From: Pantoea sp. Aalb
Lineage (GTDB): Bacteria; Pseudomonadota; Gammaproteobacteria; Enterobacterales; Enterobacteriaceae
Direction: 5' to 3'
Assembly (NCBI RefSeq): GCF_009829985.1
Contig: NZ_SZZU01000001.1
Coordinates: 434,001-498,000, forward strand
Length of the DNA stretch: 64,000 bases
A program made the position numbers and the translations under genes. Positions 27,564 through 37,335 of the stretch are shown here, piece after piece; the stretch's first letter is position 1, and every line of letters starts with the position of its first letter. The notes under the pieces are model-generated. The model saw nothing but the letters and a program-made list of their open reading frames with translations, did not search any database and was not told the DNA's origin.

Positions 27564-28733
27564 GTGATAAAGCAAAAAATTCTTGCAGTAGTTATTCCTT
27601 CTTTATTAACTGTAAGTGGTACAGCAAATGCATTAGAAGTATATAATGAAGGTGGTAACAAACTTGATTTATACGGAAAGGCTTCCGGTGTACGTTACAT
27701 ATCTCGTGAATCAAAGGATGATGGAGATAAAAGTTATATTAATTTTGGTTTCAAAGGTGAAACTCGTATTAATGAAGATATAAGTGGTTATGGTCAGTGG
27801 GAATATAAAATCCTTGCTAATGGTTCTGAAGATATTAATGAAATAAATCATAATAAAACTATTTTAGGTATTGCTGGATTAAAATTAGGTAATATGGGTT
27901 CAATAGATTATGGTCGGAATTATGGTATAATTTATAATATAACATCTTGGAGTCATAAGAATCCAGAGTTTGGAGGAATAGCTATTCGTTCAGATAATTT
28001 TATGCAGGGTCGTGGTTCTGGTTTTTTAACTTACAATAATACTAATTTTTTTGGTTTAGTTAATGGTTGGGACTTTGCTATCCAATATCAAGGTCAAAAT
28101 AATCGCCCTAATCTTCTTCTTTCTAACGGTCATGGCTATGGTATTTCAACTTCTTATAATATTCCTATGGGGGTAGGAATTGCAGCAGCATATAGTAATA
28201 GCACGTTTAGTAGTAATCAAATGATGAATCATAATCGTAGTGTTGTTATGCCTATGAAACGTGGTCATACATGGGCTACTGCATTGAAATATGATACAGA
28301 TAAGTTTTATTTAGCAGCAACATATAGTCATACAATTAATGAAATTCCTCTTACATCAAAAACAATAACAACAAAAATACCAGCAATAAAACCAGCATCA
28401 GACATACCATCAGACACATCACCTCACTCATCACCTAACTCATCCTCATCTTTTATTTTCAGTAAAACTAAGAAAAAAATTCCTTATATTCCTACATTTG
28501 CTAAAAGAGGTAGTACTTTTGAAATAGTAGCTCAATATAAGTTTGATTTCGGCTTAAGTCCTTCTATCTCTTATTCAGAAACTACAATTGGAGGTATTGC
28601 TACAGAAAAATATATTTCATTGGGAGCAACATATTCGTTCAATAAAAAGTTAACTACTTATTTCAATTATAAAATTGATCCAATGTATTCACCTGGAAAT
28701 ATAGTGGCTGTAGGATTGGTTTATCAATTTTAA
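27564..28733 (+). CDS. ompF: Outer membrane porin OmpF
   Basis: Trimeric 16-stranded general porin. 389 residues with a signal peptide ending TANA, C-terminal Phe (AVGLVYQF), and characteristic FGFKGETRIN, GYGQWEY, DYGRNYG, PEFGG and NFFGLV. Starts with GTG after GAGGG; E. coli uses ATG ATG. Eye alignment shows pore-constriction changes: Arg42 to Asn, Arg82 to Ile and Asp113 to His, while Lys16, Glu117 and Arg132 persist. Loop 6 is about 38 residues longer than in E. coli and is Ser/Pro/Thr-rich (PASDIPSDTSPHSSPNSSSS). It is between asnS and aspC as in E. coli, which favours OmpF over OmpC. Confidence 0.93.
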   Translation: MIKQKILAVVIPSLLTVSGTANALEVYNEGGNKLDLYGKASGVRYISRESKDDGDKSYINFGFKGETRINEDISGYGQWEYKILANGSEDINEINHNKTILGIAGLKLGNMGSIDYGRNYGIIYNITSWSHKNPEFGGIAIRSDNFMQGRGSGFLTYNNTNFFGLVNGWDFAIQYQGQNNRPNLLLSNGHGYGISTSYNIPMGVGIAAAYSNSTFSSNQMMNHNRSVVMPMKRGHTWATALKYDTDKFYLAATYSHTINEIPLTSKTITTKIPAIKPASDIPSDTSPHSSPNSSSSFIFSKTKKKIPYIPTFAKRGSTFEIVAQYKFDFGLSPSISYSETTIGGIATEKYISLGATYSFNKKLTTYFNYKIDPMYSPGNIVAVGLVYQF

Positions 28734-28783
28734 TTAGCTAATTTAAATTAGTTAATTAATTATTTATACAATAAAATTCAAAA

Positions 28784-28811
28784 GGAGCTACCAAGCTCCA
28801 TTTCATTTTTA
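28784..28811 (+). terminator. ompF terminator
   Basis: GGAGCT (28784-28789), loop ACCA, AGCTCC (28794-28799), then ATTTCATTTTT. Fifty bases after the ompF stop, before aspC. Confidence 0.8.
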
Positions 28812-28889
28812 GATGATTTTAATAAATATTTTAGTATATATTTCTTTCTTAACAGAATAAATTACAGTTTTCATAACTGGACTTCAATA

Positions 28890-30074
28890 ATGTTTGAATC
28901 AATATTTGCAGCTCCTACTGATCCAATTTTAGGGTTAGCTGAACTGTTTCATGCAGATAAACGACATAATAAAATTAACTTAGGTATAGGTGTATATAAA
29001 GATGAAACTGGTAATACTCCAATTCTTAATAGTGTAAAACAAGCTGAACAATATCTATTAGAAAATGAAACAACTAAAAATTATCTTAATATTGATGGTT
29101 TAAGCGACTTTGCTCGTTTTACACAAGAACTTTTATTTGGCATAAATAGTGAAATCATTCATACTAATCGTGCTTGTACAGCACAAACTCCAGGTGGCAC
29201 TAGTGCATTACGTATAGCTGCTGATTTTATAGCTACTAACACTAATATTAAACGGATCTGGATAAGTAATCCTAGTTGGCCTAATCATAAAAATATATTT
29301 AGTTCAGCTGGTCTTCAAGTTTGCTATTATAACTACTATAATTCAATTAGTCATGAACTTGATTTTTGTGGCATGCTAACATCTTTACAAAAAGCAAATG
29401 CTTGTGATGCAGTACTATTTCACGGGTGTTGTCATAATCCAACTGGTCTTGATCCAACTATTAATCAATGGAAAATATTAGCAACATTATCGAAAAAAAA
29501 AGGTTGGTTACCATTATTTGATTTAGCTTATCAAGGGTTTGCTTATGGATTAGATGAAGATACTAAAGGATTGCGTATTTTTGCAGCTTCTCATGATGAA
29601 CTAATTATTTCTAATTCTTATTCTAAAAATTTTGGTCTTTATAATGAACGTGTAGGAGGATTAACACTAATTGCAGCTAATAGCGATATTGCTAAAACTA
29701 CTTTTAGTCAAGTAAAATATAATATTCGTGCTAATTATTCTAATCCACCAGTTCATGGTGCTGCAATAGTAGTAACAATTCTAAATGATAGATTATTACG
29801 TAAGATTTGGGAACAAGAACTATATTATATGCGACAACGTATTCAAAATATGCGTTATCAATTTATGCAGATACTATCTGAAAAAGGAAAAAATTTTAAT
29901 TTTATCATTAATCAGAAGGGTATGTTCTCTTTTATTGGATTAGATCAAGATCAAATATTACGTTTACGTGAAGATTTTGCTATTTATGCCGTAAATTCCA
30001 GTAGAATTAACATAGCAGGTATTACGTTAGAAAATATTTCCAGATTATGTAAAGCCATTATAGAAGTATTATAA
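28890..30074 (+). CDS. aspC: Aspartate aminotransferase
   Basis: PLP enzyme interconverting aspartate/2-oxoglutarate and oxaloacetate/glutamate; also acts on aromatic amino acids. 394 residues (E. coli 396). Fold-type I motifs: TPGGTSALR, HNPTGLDP, the PLP lysine in SYSKNFGLYNERVG. Convergent with gloC, only 36 bp between. Links to aroA and serC in this window as amino acid synthesis genes. Confidence 0.97.
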   Translation: MFESIFAAPTDPILGLAELFHADKRHNKINLGIGVYKDETGNTPILNSVKQAEQYLLENETTKNYLNIDGLSDFARFTQELLFGINSEIIHTNRACTAQTPGGTSALRIAADFIATNTNIKRIWISNPSWPNHKNIFSSAGLQVCYYNYYNSISHELDFCGMLTSLQKANACDAVLFHGCCHNPTGLDPTINQWKILATLSKKKGWLPLFDLAYQGFAYGLDEDTKGLRIFAASHDELIISNSYSKNFGLYNERVGGLTLIAANSDIAKTTFSQVKYNIRANYSNPPVHGAAIVVTILNDRLLRKIWEQELYYMRQRIQNMRYQFMQILSEKGKNFNFIINQKGMFSFIGLDQDQILRLREDFAIYAVNSSRINIAGITLENISRLCKAIIEVL

Positions 30075-30110
30075 AATATTTTTATTAACTATAAAGCAAG
30101 CACAACTTTT

Positions 30111-30746
30111 TTATTTAATAAAAGGATTGTTCTTGCTTTCATAACCTATTGTCGAAGTTATTCCATGACCTGGTATAAAAGTTATATCATCACCTAATGG
30201 TAATAATTTATTTTTAATGCTATTAATTAAATCTTTTTTACTACTACGAGGAAAATCAGTACGTCCTATACTACCATTAAAAATTACATCACCAGAAATT
30301 AATAAACGATTTATACGATCAAAATATACAACGTGGCCTGGTGTGTGTCCTGGACAATGTATTACGTCTAATATAATAGTATTACCTATCATAATCTGTT
30401 CACCTTCTTCTAACCATTTATCTGGTATTAGAGGTTTACATTTTGGTAAACTAAATAAAGAACTCTGCATTGGTAAAGTATTTAGCAAAAATGCATCAAG
30501 AAAGTGAGGTCCAATAATTTGCACTTGATAATAAGTTGCTAGTTCTATTGCAGCACCAACATGATCAATGTGTCCATGTGTTAATAATATCTGTGATATT
30601 ATTAATTTAAGTTCAGATAAAACCTTTATAATTAATTCTGTATCACCACCAGGATCTACTAATGCTGCTTGTTGAATATTATTTTTATCCCAAATAACTA
30701 TACAGTTTTCTGAAAAAGTCGTAACATTAATTACTTTATAATTCAT
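30111..30746 (-). CDS. gloC: Hydroxyacylglutathione hydrolase GloC (metallo-beta-lactamase fold)
   Basis: Type II glyoxalase that hydrolyses S-lactoylglutathione. 211 residues (E. coli YcbL/GloC 215). Metal-binding THGHIDHVGAA, CPGHTPGHV, SGDVIF and FIPGHG are all present. In E. coli the smtA-mukFEB genes lie between this gene and the kdsB side; here only 95 bp separate gloC from kdsB. Confidence 0.93.
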   Translation of the reverse strand: MNYKVINVTTFSENCIVIWDKNNIQQAALVDPGGDTELIIKVLSELKLIISQILLTHGHIDHVGAAIELATYYQVQIIGPHFLDAFLLNTLPMQSSLFSLPKCKPLIPDKWLEEGEQIMIGNTIILDVIHCPGHTPGHVVYFDRINRLLISGDVIFNGSIGRTDFPRSSKKDLINSIKNKLLPLGDDITFIPGHGITSTIGYESKNNPFIK

Positions 30747-30841
30747 AAAATTTTATGCTCAATTATACTCAATTTAATATATAAATATATTAATATTTCT
30801 GTTAGATTTAGTATATAAATACTACCTACAATTACATATAA

Positions 30842-31591
30842 TTAATCCATTGCTAATAACAAACTTTTAATATCTTCTGGTGTATTAATACTTATATTGA
30901 TATTAGTCTTTACTATATCAACATGAATTTTTTCTCTATACCATAATACACGAAGCTGTTCTAATAACTCAATGTTTTCTAATGGACAAGGTTTCCAAGT
31001 AGCATAGCGACGAATAAATTTAGCACGATATGCATAAATTCCAATATGACGTAGTAATAATTTACCAATTTGTTTACATTTTTCAGCATAAGCCTCACGA
31101 TCCCACGGGATAGCAGCCCGTGAAAAATAAATTGCATAACCATATGCATCGGTGACTACTTTAACAACATCGGGATTAAAAACATCTTCTATATTAGTAA
31201 TAGGAACTGCAATTGTAGCCATACAACTATTTTTTTGTTGTACTAAATTACATGCTACTTGACGTACAATATCTGGTGGAATCATTGGTTCATCTCCTTG
31301 TACATTTACTACAATAGTCTCATCAGCAAATTGATATTTATCAATTACTTCTACCAAGCGTTCTGTACCAGATTGATGTTGAGAATGTGTTAAACACACT
31401 TCTCCTTTAGCAGCAATCACGGCAGAAGCTATATCAGGATGATCAGTTGCAACAATTATACGATAAGCACCAGATTTTTTAATACGGTTAATCATATGTA
31501 TAATAATTGGTTTACCTTTAATGCATACCAATGGCTTTCCCGGAAAACGTTTTGAATTAAATCGAGCTGGAATTACAGCAATAAAATTCAT
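30842..31591 (-). CDS. kdsB: 3-deoxy-manno-octulosonate cytidylyltransferase
   Basis: Activates Kdo with CTP for addition to lipid A. 249 residues (E. coli 248). Nucleotidyltransferase N-terminus IPARFNSKRFPGKPLV, then VVNVQGDEPMIPP and YFSRAAIPWDRE. Its ATG overlaps the stop of ycaR (ATGA), so the two are translationally coupled. With lpxK and msbA it shows that a Kdo-lipid A outer membrane is still built. Confidence 0.97.
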   Translation of the reverse strand: MNFIAVIPARFNSKRFPGKPLVCIKGKPIIIHMINRIKKSGAYRIIVATDHPDIASAVIAAKGEVCLTHSQHQSGTERLVEVIDKYQFADETIVVNVQGDEPMIPPDIVRQVACNLVQQKNSCMATIAVPITNIEDVFNPDVVKVVTDAYGYAIYFSRAAIPWDREAYAEKCKQIGKLLLRHIGIYAYRAKFIRRYATWKPCPLENIELLEQLRVLWYREKIHVDIVKTNINISINTPEDIKSLLLAMD

Positions 31592-31770
31592 GAATAAATC
31601 TCTTCTATAGATAATGTACGTGCTTCAACTTCAATTAATACTGGAATTCCATTTCGTATTGGAAAAGCCAATCCATCAGATTTACAAATTAACTCTTGTT
31701 GAGCTTTACTATAATAAAATTTTCCGTTACAAAGTGGACAAGCAATAATTTTAAGTAAACGGTGATCCAT
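31588..31770 (-). CDS. ycaR: Trm112-like zinc-ribbon protein YcaR
   Basis: 60 residues, the same as E. coli YcaR and alike throughout (MDHRLLKIIACPLCNGK, ELICKSDGLAFPIRNGIPVL). UPF0434/Trm112 family; role unknown, but always next to kdsB and lpxK in Enterobacterales. Cysteines: the CPLC pair and one in ELICK. Upstream of and overlapping kdsB by four bases. E. coli ycaQ, between ycaR and lpxK, is gone. Confidence 0.93.
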   Translation of the reverse strand: MDHRLLKIIACPLCNGKFYYSKAQQELICKSDGLAFPIRNGIPVLIEVEARTLSIEEIYS

Positions 31771-31907
31771 AGTTTTATCCTTTTAGATCAAGTTTATTTT
31801 ATTAAGTAGTTTGCTTGTATGTTATATAAAAATTAACTACTTAAATTAAGTAATATAGATAATAGATAAAATCTCATTTTATATATTATTTTATTGCTTT
31901 GTAAGTT

Positions 31908-32915
31908 TTAATAGCGTAATCGTACATCACGCGTAGTAGTATAAAGCTCAACAATATCAGCTAGTAATGTAGATACCCTGCTACCATGAAGATGTGCATC
32001 AACTAATAGATACCACCAATTAGGTTGAGCAAAATTCCGACATTTAACAGCATCTTTTTCAGTCATTAAGAGGCATTGATCTTGTTTAGTTAAACTATGT
32101 AATTCTGCTTTGCTATAAACATAATGATCTGTAAAGGCAATTTCTGCTATTGGATTAATACCTTGTTTCTTAATCATATTAAAAAAGTTTGGTGGATACC
32201 CTATCCCTGCCATAGCGACAATAGGTGGTAATTTATGTAAACTAATAGGTTTTCCTGTTAATAAATTAATAGCTAAACCAGGTTTTATTGTCATAGCAAT
32301 TTCTATATTATTTACATTTACATGACCACCATTAACGATAATAGCATCTACATTAGATAATCTAGACACACGTTCACGCATAGGACCAGCTGGTAACAAC
32401 CAACCATTACCAAATCTACGTACTCCATCAATTACTACAATTTCAATATCACGATGTAATGCATAATGTTGTAAACCATCATCAGTAACAATTACATCAA
32501 TATCGTGTGCATCTAATAATGCTTTAGCAGCTAAATAACGATTCGGTGCTACGGCTACTGGTACTTGTGTACGCTGTGCGATCATGACAGGTTCATCTCC
32601 AGCTTGACTAGGTGATGTATCTTCAGTAACTAATAATGGATACCGCTTAGCTTTACCACCATAACCACGTGATACTACACCGATGCGTAAACCTCGTTCT
32701 TGTAATGCCTGAATTAACCAAATTACAACTGGTGTTTTACCATTACCTCCAACTGTAAGATTACCTACTACGACTACTGGACACTTAGCACGCCAACGTT
32801 TACGCCAACCACATTTAAAACTTATTTTAATTAACCAAGTAATTACTCCATATAATACACTACATGGCCATAATATAATCCATAGTTTTGAACGTCCACT
32901 CCAAATATGATTCAT
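31908..32915 (-). CDS. lpxK: Tetraacyldisaccharide 4'-kinase
   Basis: Inner-membrane-associated kinase that adds the 4'-phosphate of lipid A. 335 residues (E. coli 328). One N-terminal hydrophobic helix (LWIILWPCSVLYGVITWLI region) and P-loop GNLTVGGNGKTPVV. Lies 17 bp after msbA on the same strand, the standard msbA-lpxK operon. Confidence 0.96.
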   Translation of the reverse strand: MNHIWSGRSKLWIILWPCSVLYGVITWLIKISFKCGWRKRWRAKCPVVVVGNLTVGGNGKTPVVIWLIQALQERGLRIGVVSRGYGGKAKRYPLLVTEDTSPSQAGDEPVMIAQRTQVPVAVAPNRYLAAKALLDAHDIDVIVTDDGLQHYALHRDIEIVVIDGVRRFGNGWLLPAGPMRERVSRLSNVDAIIVNGGHVNVNNIEIAMTIKPGLAINLLTGKPISLHKLPPIVAMAGIGYPPNFFNMIKKQGINPIAEIAFTDHYVYSKAELHSLTKQDQCLLMTEKDAVKCRNFAQPNWWYLLVDAHLHGSRVSTLLADIVELYTTTRDVRLRY

Positions 32916-32932
32916 GATATATTATTTTTTAT

Positions 32933-34681
32933 TTAATTAAATTGTTGTAATTTATGAAGTTGAGCATAAATGCCTTTTTTAACTAATAAAACATTGTGTG
33001 TACCTTTTTCGACGATACATCCATCTTCAACCACTTCAATTTCATCAGCTTTTTGAATTGTTGATAAGCGATGTGCAATAATCAAAGATGTACGATTTTT
33101 TTGTAATTCCTCTAACGCTGATTGAATTGCATGTTCTGATTCAGAGTCTAAAGCAGACGTTGCTTCATCAAGAATTAAAATAGGACAATCACGTAATAAT
33201 GCACGTGCAATAGCAATACGCTGTCTTTGTCCACCAGAAAGTAATATTCCATTTTCACCAATTAATGTATCTAAACCATTCTCCATATTTTTAATAAAAT
33301 TCATAGCATGAGCCATATTTGCTGCTCGTTCTATCTCTTTACGAGAGTATTTATTATTACATGCATAAGCGATATTATTAGCTATTGTATCATCAAATAA
33401 ATATACATTTTGCGAAACTAATGCAACTTGATTACGAAGGGAACGTAATGTATATTCTCGTAAATCATAACCATCTAATAGAATTTTTCCATGAGTAATA
33501 TCATAGAAACGTGTTAATAAACTGACCATTGTTGATTTACCAGAACCAGAACTTCCTACTAATGCAACTGTTTTACCTGCTGAAAGAATCATATTAATAT
33601 CACGTAATGTTGGAATAGTCTGCCCAGGATAACTAAAAGTAACATTACGAAATTCTATATTACCTTTTGCTCGTCCTAATTCACGTTTACCATGATCCAT
33701 TTCTTTATCACTATCTAAAATACCAAATAAAGTTTGACATGCAGCCATACCACGTTGAAATTGTGCATTAACATTAGTCAATGCTTTTAGAGGACGCATA
33801 AGGGCAATCATTGCCGAAAATATTACAGTAATAGTTCCTGCACTTAATGTTTCCATCACACTTCGAAAACTTGCAATATATAGTATGAAAGCTAATGCTG
33901 ATGATGCAATAAGCTGAATTAATGGATCAGAAATTGATGAAGTAGATATTAATTTCATATGCTGCTGACGCATCTTATTACTAACCTGAGAAAAACGTTC
34001 TGTTTCTATCTCTTGGCCACCAAAAATTAATATCTCTTTATGTCCTTTAAGCATTTGTTCAGCACTGGTCGTTACTTGTCCCATAGCATTTTGCATATTT
34101 TTACTTATACTGCGAAAACGTTTGGAAATATTACAAATTGCACAGGAAACTATAGGTGTAAGTAAAATGAGAATTAAGGATATTCTCCAACTATAGTAAA
34201 ACATCATTACAAACATACCTATAATAACAGCACTTTCACGTACTAAAGTAACCAAAGCACCAGAAGATGAAGATGCCACTTGTTCTGAATCATATGTAAT
34301 ACGAGATAATAAAGTACCAGTCGATTGCTGATCAAAAAAAGCAACAGGCATACTCATCATATGACTAAATAAACGACGACGCATATCCATAACTACATTA
34401 CCTGAAACCCATGATATGCAATAACTAGAAATATAACTAGTTACACCACGTGCTATCATTAAACAGATAATAACTATTGGCATCCAAAGTAAAACAGACT
34501 GATTCGATTTACCAAAGCCATCATCTAGTAAAGGTTTTAATAAGGAAATGATCAGAGTATCTCCTGCTGCATTAAGCATCAGTGATAAAGTAGATGCAAA
34601 TAAACCTATCTTGTGGGGTGCTATCATCGGCCATAGTCGGCGGAATGTGCTCCATGTAGAATAATCTTTTTCTTGATACAT
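32933..34681 (-). CDS. msbA: Lipid A export ABC transporter MsbA
   Basis: Homodimeric flippase moving lipid A-core across the inner membrane. 582 residues, the same as E. coli. Six N-terminal membrane helices, then the ATPase domain: Walker A GSSGSGKST, Q-loop, signature LSGGQRQRIAIARA, Walker B ILILDEATSALD and H-loop IAHRLST. In operon with lpxK. Confidence 0.97.
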   Translation of the reverse strand: MYQEKDYSTWSTFRRLWPMIAPHKIGLFASTLSLMLNAAGDTLIISLLKPLLDDGFGKSNQSVLLWMPIVIICLMIARGVTSYISSYCISWVSGNVVMDMRRRLFSHMMSMPVAFFDQQSTGTLLSRITYDSEQVASSSSGALVTLVRESAVIIGMFVMMFYYSWRISLILILLTPIVSCAICNISKRFRSISKNMQNAMGQVTTSAEQMLKGHKEILIFGGQEIETERFSQVSNKMRQQHMKLISTSSISDPLIQLIASSALAFILYIASFRSVMETLSAGTITVIFSAMIALMRPLKALTNVNAQFQRGMAACQTLFGILDSDKEMDHGKRELGRAKGNIEFRNVTFSYPGQTIPTLRDINMILSAGKTVALVGSSGSGKSTMVSLLTRFYDITHGKILLDGYDLREYTLRSLRNQVALVSQNVYLFDDTIANNIAYACNNKYSRKEIERAANMAHAMNFIKNMENGLDTLIGENGILLSGGQRQRIAIARALLRDCPILILDEATSALDSESEHAIQSALEELQKNRTSLIIAHRLSTIQKADEIEVVEDGCIVEKGTHNVLLVKKGIYAQLHKLQQFN

Positions 34682-35144
34682 TACTTATTCACGCTGTTTT
34701 AGGCCTAACGCAATTTAAACATCCAAGAATATTTAATACTGAAGAAAAATCTACTATTAATATTTTAATAGGTGTAAATTGTTTTAGCTGTGAAATTAAT
34801 GCTATACATAATATATATCGGCTATTTTTATTTTTTATTCAATTCATGAATATATAATAGTATTTCACATGATTTTTCCTTATTTATTAAATACTAATAA
34901 TTAAGAATATAAAATAACTGATTTTATTATATGATTATGTACTATGATAATACCTTACCACGCTCATTACAGTATTTTCATATACTTTTAAATTTATATT
35001 TATTAATACAGAATAACAATATTATTAAAATTAAATTTAAATACCTTTGATTGTCCATCAAAACTTAATTAGAAGAAAAAATAATATTGTTTTTAAATTA
35101 TTTTTTCTTCATTAAATTTATTTGATAAAGATAAAATAGAATAT
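34682..35144. other. msbA-ihfB spacer
   Basis: About 460 bp where E. coli has ycaI (comEC family). I see no remnant of it. Expected to hold the msbA promoter, which I cannot identify. Confidence 0.45.
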
Positions 35145-35172
35145 ATAAAAAAAACGACACCTAACAGGTGTC
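35145..35172 (-). terminator. ihfB terminator
   Basis: On the minus strand GACACCT (pairing 35172-35166 with 35162-35156), three-base loop, then a run of eight T (the A run at 35147-35154, after one base). Begins 15 bases after the ihfB stop. Clear Rho-independent terminator ending the cmk-rpsA-ihfB block. Confidence 0.9.
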
Positions 35173-35187
35173 ATTATTTATGTTCTG

Positions 35188-35481
35188 TTAATTATTATAA
35201 ATAGATATATTTACACGATCACGTAGTTCTTTACCTGGTTTAAAATGAGGAACATATTTTCCTTCAAGTTTTACTTTATCACCAGTTTTTGGATTACGAC
35301 CAGTACGTGGCGCACGATAATGCAAGGAAAAACTACCAAAGCCTCTAATTTCAATACGTTTTCCTTTAGCTAATGTGCTTACCATGTACTCAATCATTTC
35401 TTTGATTGCATTCTCAATAATTTTAGCTGGGATATGAGTATACTGACTAGCAAGTCTTTCAATTAACTCTGATTTGGTCAT
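35188..35481 (-). CDS. ihfB: Integration host factor beta subunit
   Basis: DNA-bending nucleoid protein of the HU family that pairs with IhfA. 97 residues (E. coli 94, three extra at the C-terminus). MTKSELIERLASQ, IEIRGFGSFSLHYR and the DNA-intercalating arm RAPRTGRNPKTGD are intact. Strong GGAGG ribosome site. Downstream of rpsA, as in E. coli. The alpha subunit gene is not in this window. Confidence 0.97.
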   Translation of the reverse strand: MTKSELIERLASQYTHIPAKIIENAIKEMIEYMVSTLAKGKRIEIRGFGSFSLHYRAPRTGRNPKTGDKVKLEGKYVPHFKPGKELRDRVNISIYNN

Positions 35482-35558
35482 ATAACCTCCAATTGTTCTT
35501 AATTACAAAAAAATGATCAATCTTTTAATAAATTAAGAACATTAATAGTGATAATTGA

Positions 35559-37232
35559 TTACTCACCTTTAGCAGCTTTGAATGCTTCAACCATAACATT
35601 AGAAAATACTCCATCTTCCTGTTTAGTATTAACATTACTAATAGCTTCCTTTTCATCAGCTTGATCTTTGGCTCGAACAGATAAACTGATAATACGGTTT
35701 TTACGATCAACACCTGTAAATTTTGCTTTAATTTCATCACCGACATTCATAATTAAAGTTATATTTTCAGTGCGATCCATTGAAGCTTCAGAAGCTCTTA
35801 TATAACCTTCTACTCCATAAGCTAATTCTATTGTAGCACCTTTAGTATCGATTGTAATAACTTTACCTGTTACAATAGTTCCTTTTTTATTTAAAGTTAT
35901 GTAGTTATTAAATGGATCTTCAGTTAATTGTTTAATACCCAAAGATATTCGCTCACGTTCTGCATCAACTTGTAATACAACTGCAGAAATTTCATCTCCT
36001 TTTTTGTATTCACGAACAGCTTCTTCACCATTTGAATGCCAAGAAATGTCAGATAAATGAACTAAGCCATCAATACCACCATCTAATCCAATAAAGATAC
36101 CAAAATCAGTAATAGACTTAATTTTACCTTCAACACGATCTCCTTTGTTATGGGTTTCTGAAAATTGTTGCCATGGATTAGATTTACATTGTTTTAGACC
36201 TAAAGAAATACGACGACGTTCTTCATCTATATCAAGAACCATAATTTCCACTAAGTCGTTTACATTAACAACTTTAGATGGATGAATATTTTTATTAGTC
36301 CAATCCATTTCAGAAACATGTACTAAGCCTTCAACTCCTTCTTCTATTTCTACAAAACAACCATAGTCAGTTAAATTAGTTACACGACCAGTTAATTTTC
36401 TACCTTCTGGATATCGTTTAGAAATTGCTACCCAAGGGTCTTCTCCAAGTTGCTTTAAACCTAAAGATACGCGAGTACGTTCTCGATCAAACTTAAGTAC
36501 TTTTATATCAATCTCATCCCCTACATTAACAATTTCACTTGGATGCTTAACACGTTTCCAAGCCATGTCAGTAATATGTAATAAACCATCAACTCCGCCT
36601 AAATCAACGAATGCACCATAATCAGTGAGATTTTTCACGATTCCTTTGATTTCTATACCTTCTTGAAGACTTTCTAGAAGTTGATTTCGTTCAGCACTAT
36701 TTTCAGATTCAATCACTGCACGTCTAGATACTACAACATTATTACGTTTTTGATCGAGTTTAATTACTTTAAATTCAAGTTCTTTCCCTTCTAGATGTAA
36801 GGTATCTCTAACTGGACGTACATCGACTAATGATCCTGGTAAAAATGCACGAATACCATTTAATTCAACTGTAAAACCACCTTTAACTTTGCCATTGATA
36901 ATACCATTAACAGTTTCAACATGCTTATAAGCTTTTTCCAAAGTAATCCAAGCTTCATAACGCTTAGCTTTTTCACGTGATAATAACGTTTCGCCAAAAC
37001 CATCTTCTATTGCATCTAGTGCTACATCTACTTCATTACCAATCTGAACTTCTAATTCGCCTGATGCATTTTTAAATTGCTCTATAGGAATTGCAGATTC
37101 AGATTTTAGACCAGCATCTACTAATACAATATCTTTATCTATAGCTATAATTATGCCACGAACAATAGAACCTGGACGTGTTTCAATTTCTTTTAAAGAT
37201 TCTTCAAAAAGCTGAGCAAAAGATTCAGTCAT
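35559..37232 (-). CDS. rpsA: 30S ribosomal protein S1
   Basis: Largest ribosomal protein, required to bind most mRNAs. 557 residues, the E. coli length, with six S1 (OB-fold) repeats, for example VKGGFTVELNGIRAFLPGS, NLTDYGAFVDLGGVDGLLH and SITDFGIFIGLDGGIDGLVH. ATG preceded by AAGGTC. Follows cmk by 103 bp; that gap contains a short GGGT/ACCC hairpin (about 37287-37305), possibly a leader element. Confidence 0.98.
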   Translation of the reverse strand: MTESFAQLFEESLKEIETRPGSIVRGIIIAIDKDIVLVDAGLKSESAIPIEQFKNASGELEVQIGNEVDVALDAIEDGFGETLLSREKAKRYEAWITLEKAYKHVETVNGIINGKVKGGFTVELNGIRAFLPGSLVDVRPVRDTLHLEGKELEFKVIKLDQKRNNVVVSRRAVIESENSAERNQLLESLQEGIEIKGIVKNLTDYGAFVDLGGVDGLLHITDMAWKRVKHPSEIVNVGDEIDIKVLKFDRERTRVSLGLKQLGEDPWVAISKRYPEGRKLTGRVTNLTDYGCFVEIEEGVEGLVHVSEMDWTNKNIHPSKVVNVNDLVEIMVLDIDEERRRISLGLKQCKSNPWQQFSETHNKGDRVEGKIKSITDFGIFIGLDGGIDGLVHLSDISWHSNGEEAVREYKKGDEISAVVLQVDAERERISLGIKQLTEDPFNNYITLNKKGTIVTGKVITIDTKGATIELAYGVEGYIRASEASMDRTENITLIMNVGDEIKAKFTGVDRKNRIISLSVRAKDQADEKEAISNVNTKQEDGVFSNVMVEAFKAAKGE

Positions 37233-37335
37233 ATTTATGACCTTAAAATTCTTTATTAACGTCCATCTAACATCATTGTCTAATGGGGTTATTTTAAATA
37301 CCCAGTAACAATTCCTTAGTACCGAGTTAAATATA

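Noticed and set aside
27564..28733. Porin as OmpC rather than OmpF
   Set aside because: asnS and aspC flank it exactly as ompF in E. coli; protein likeness alone would not decide.
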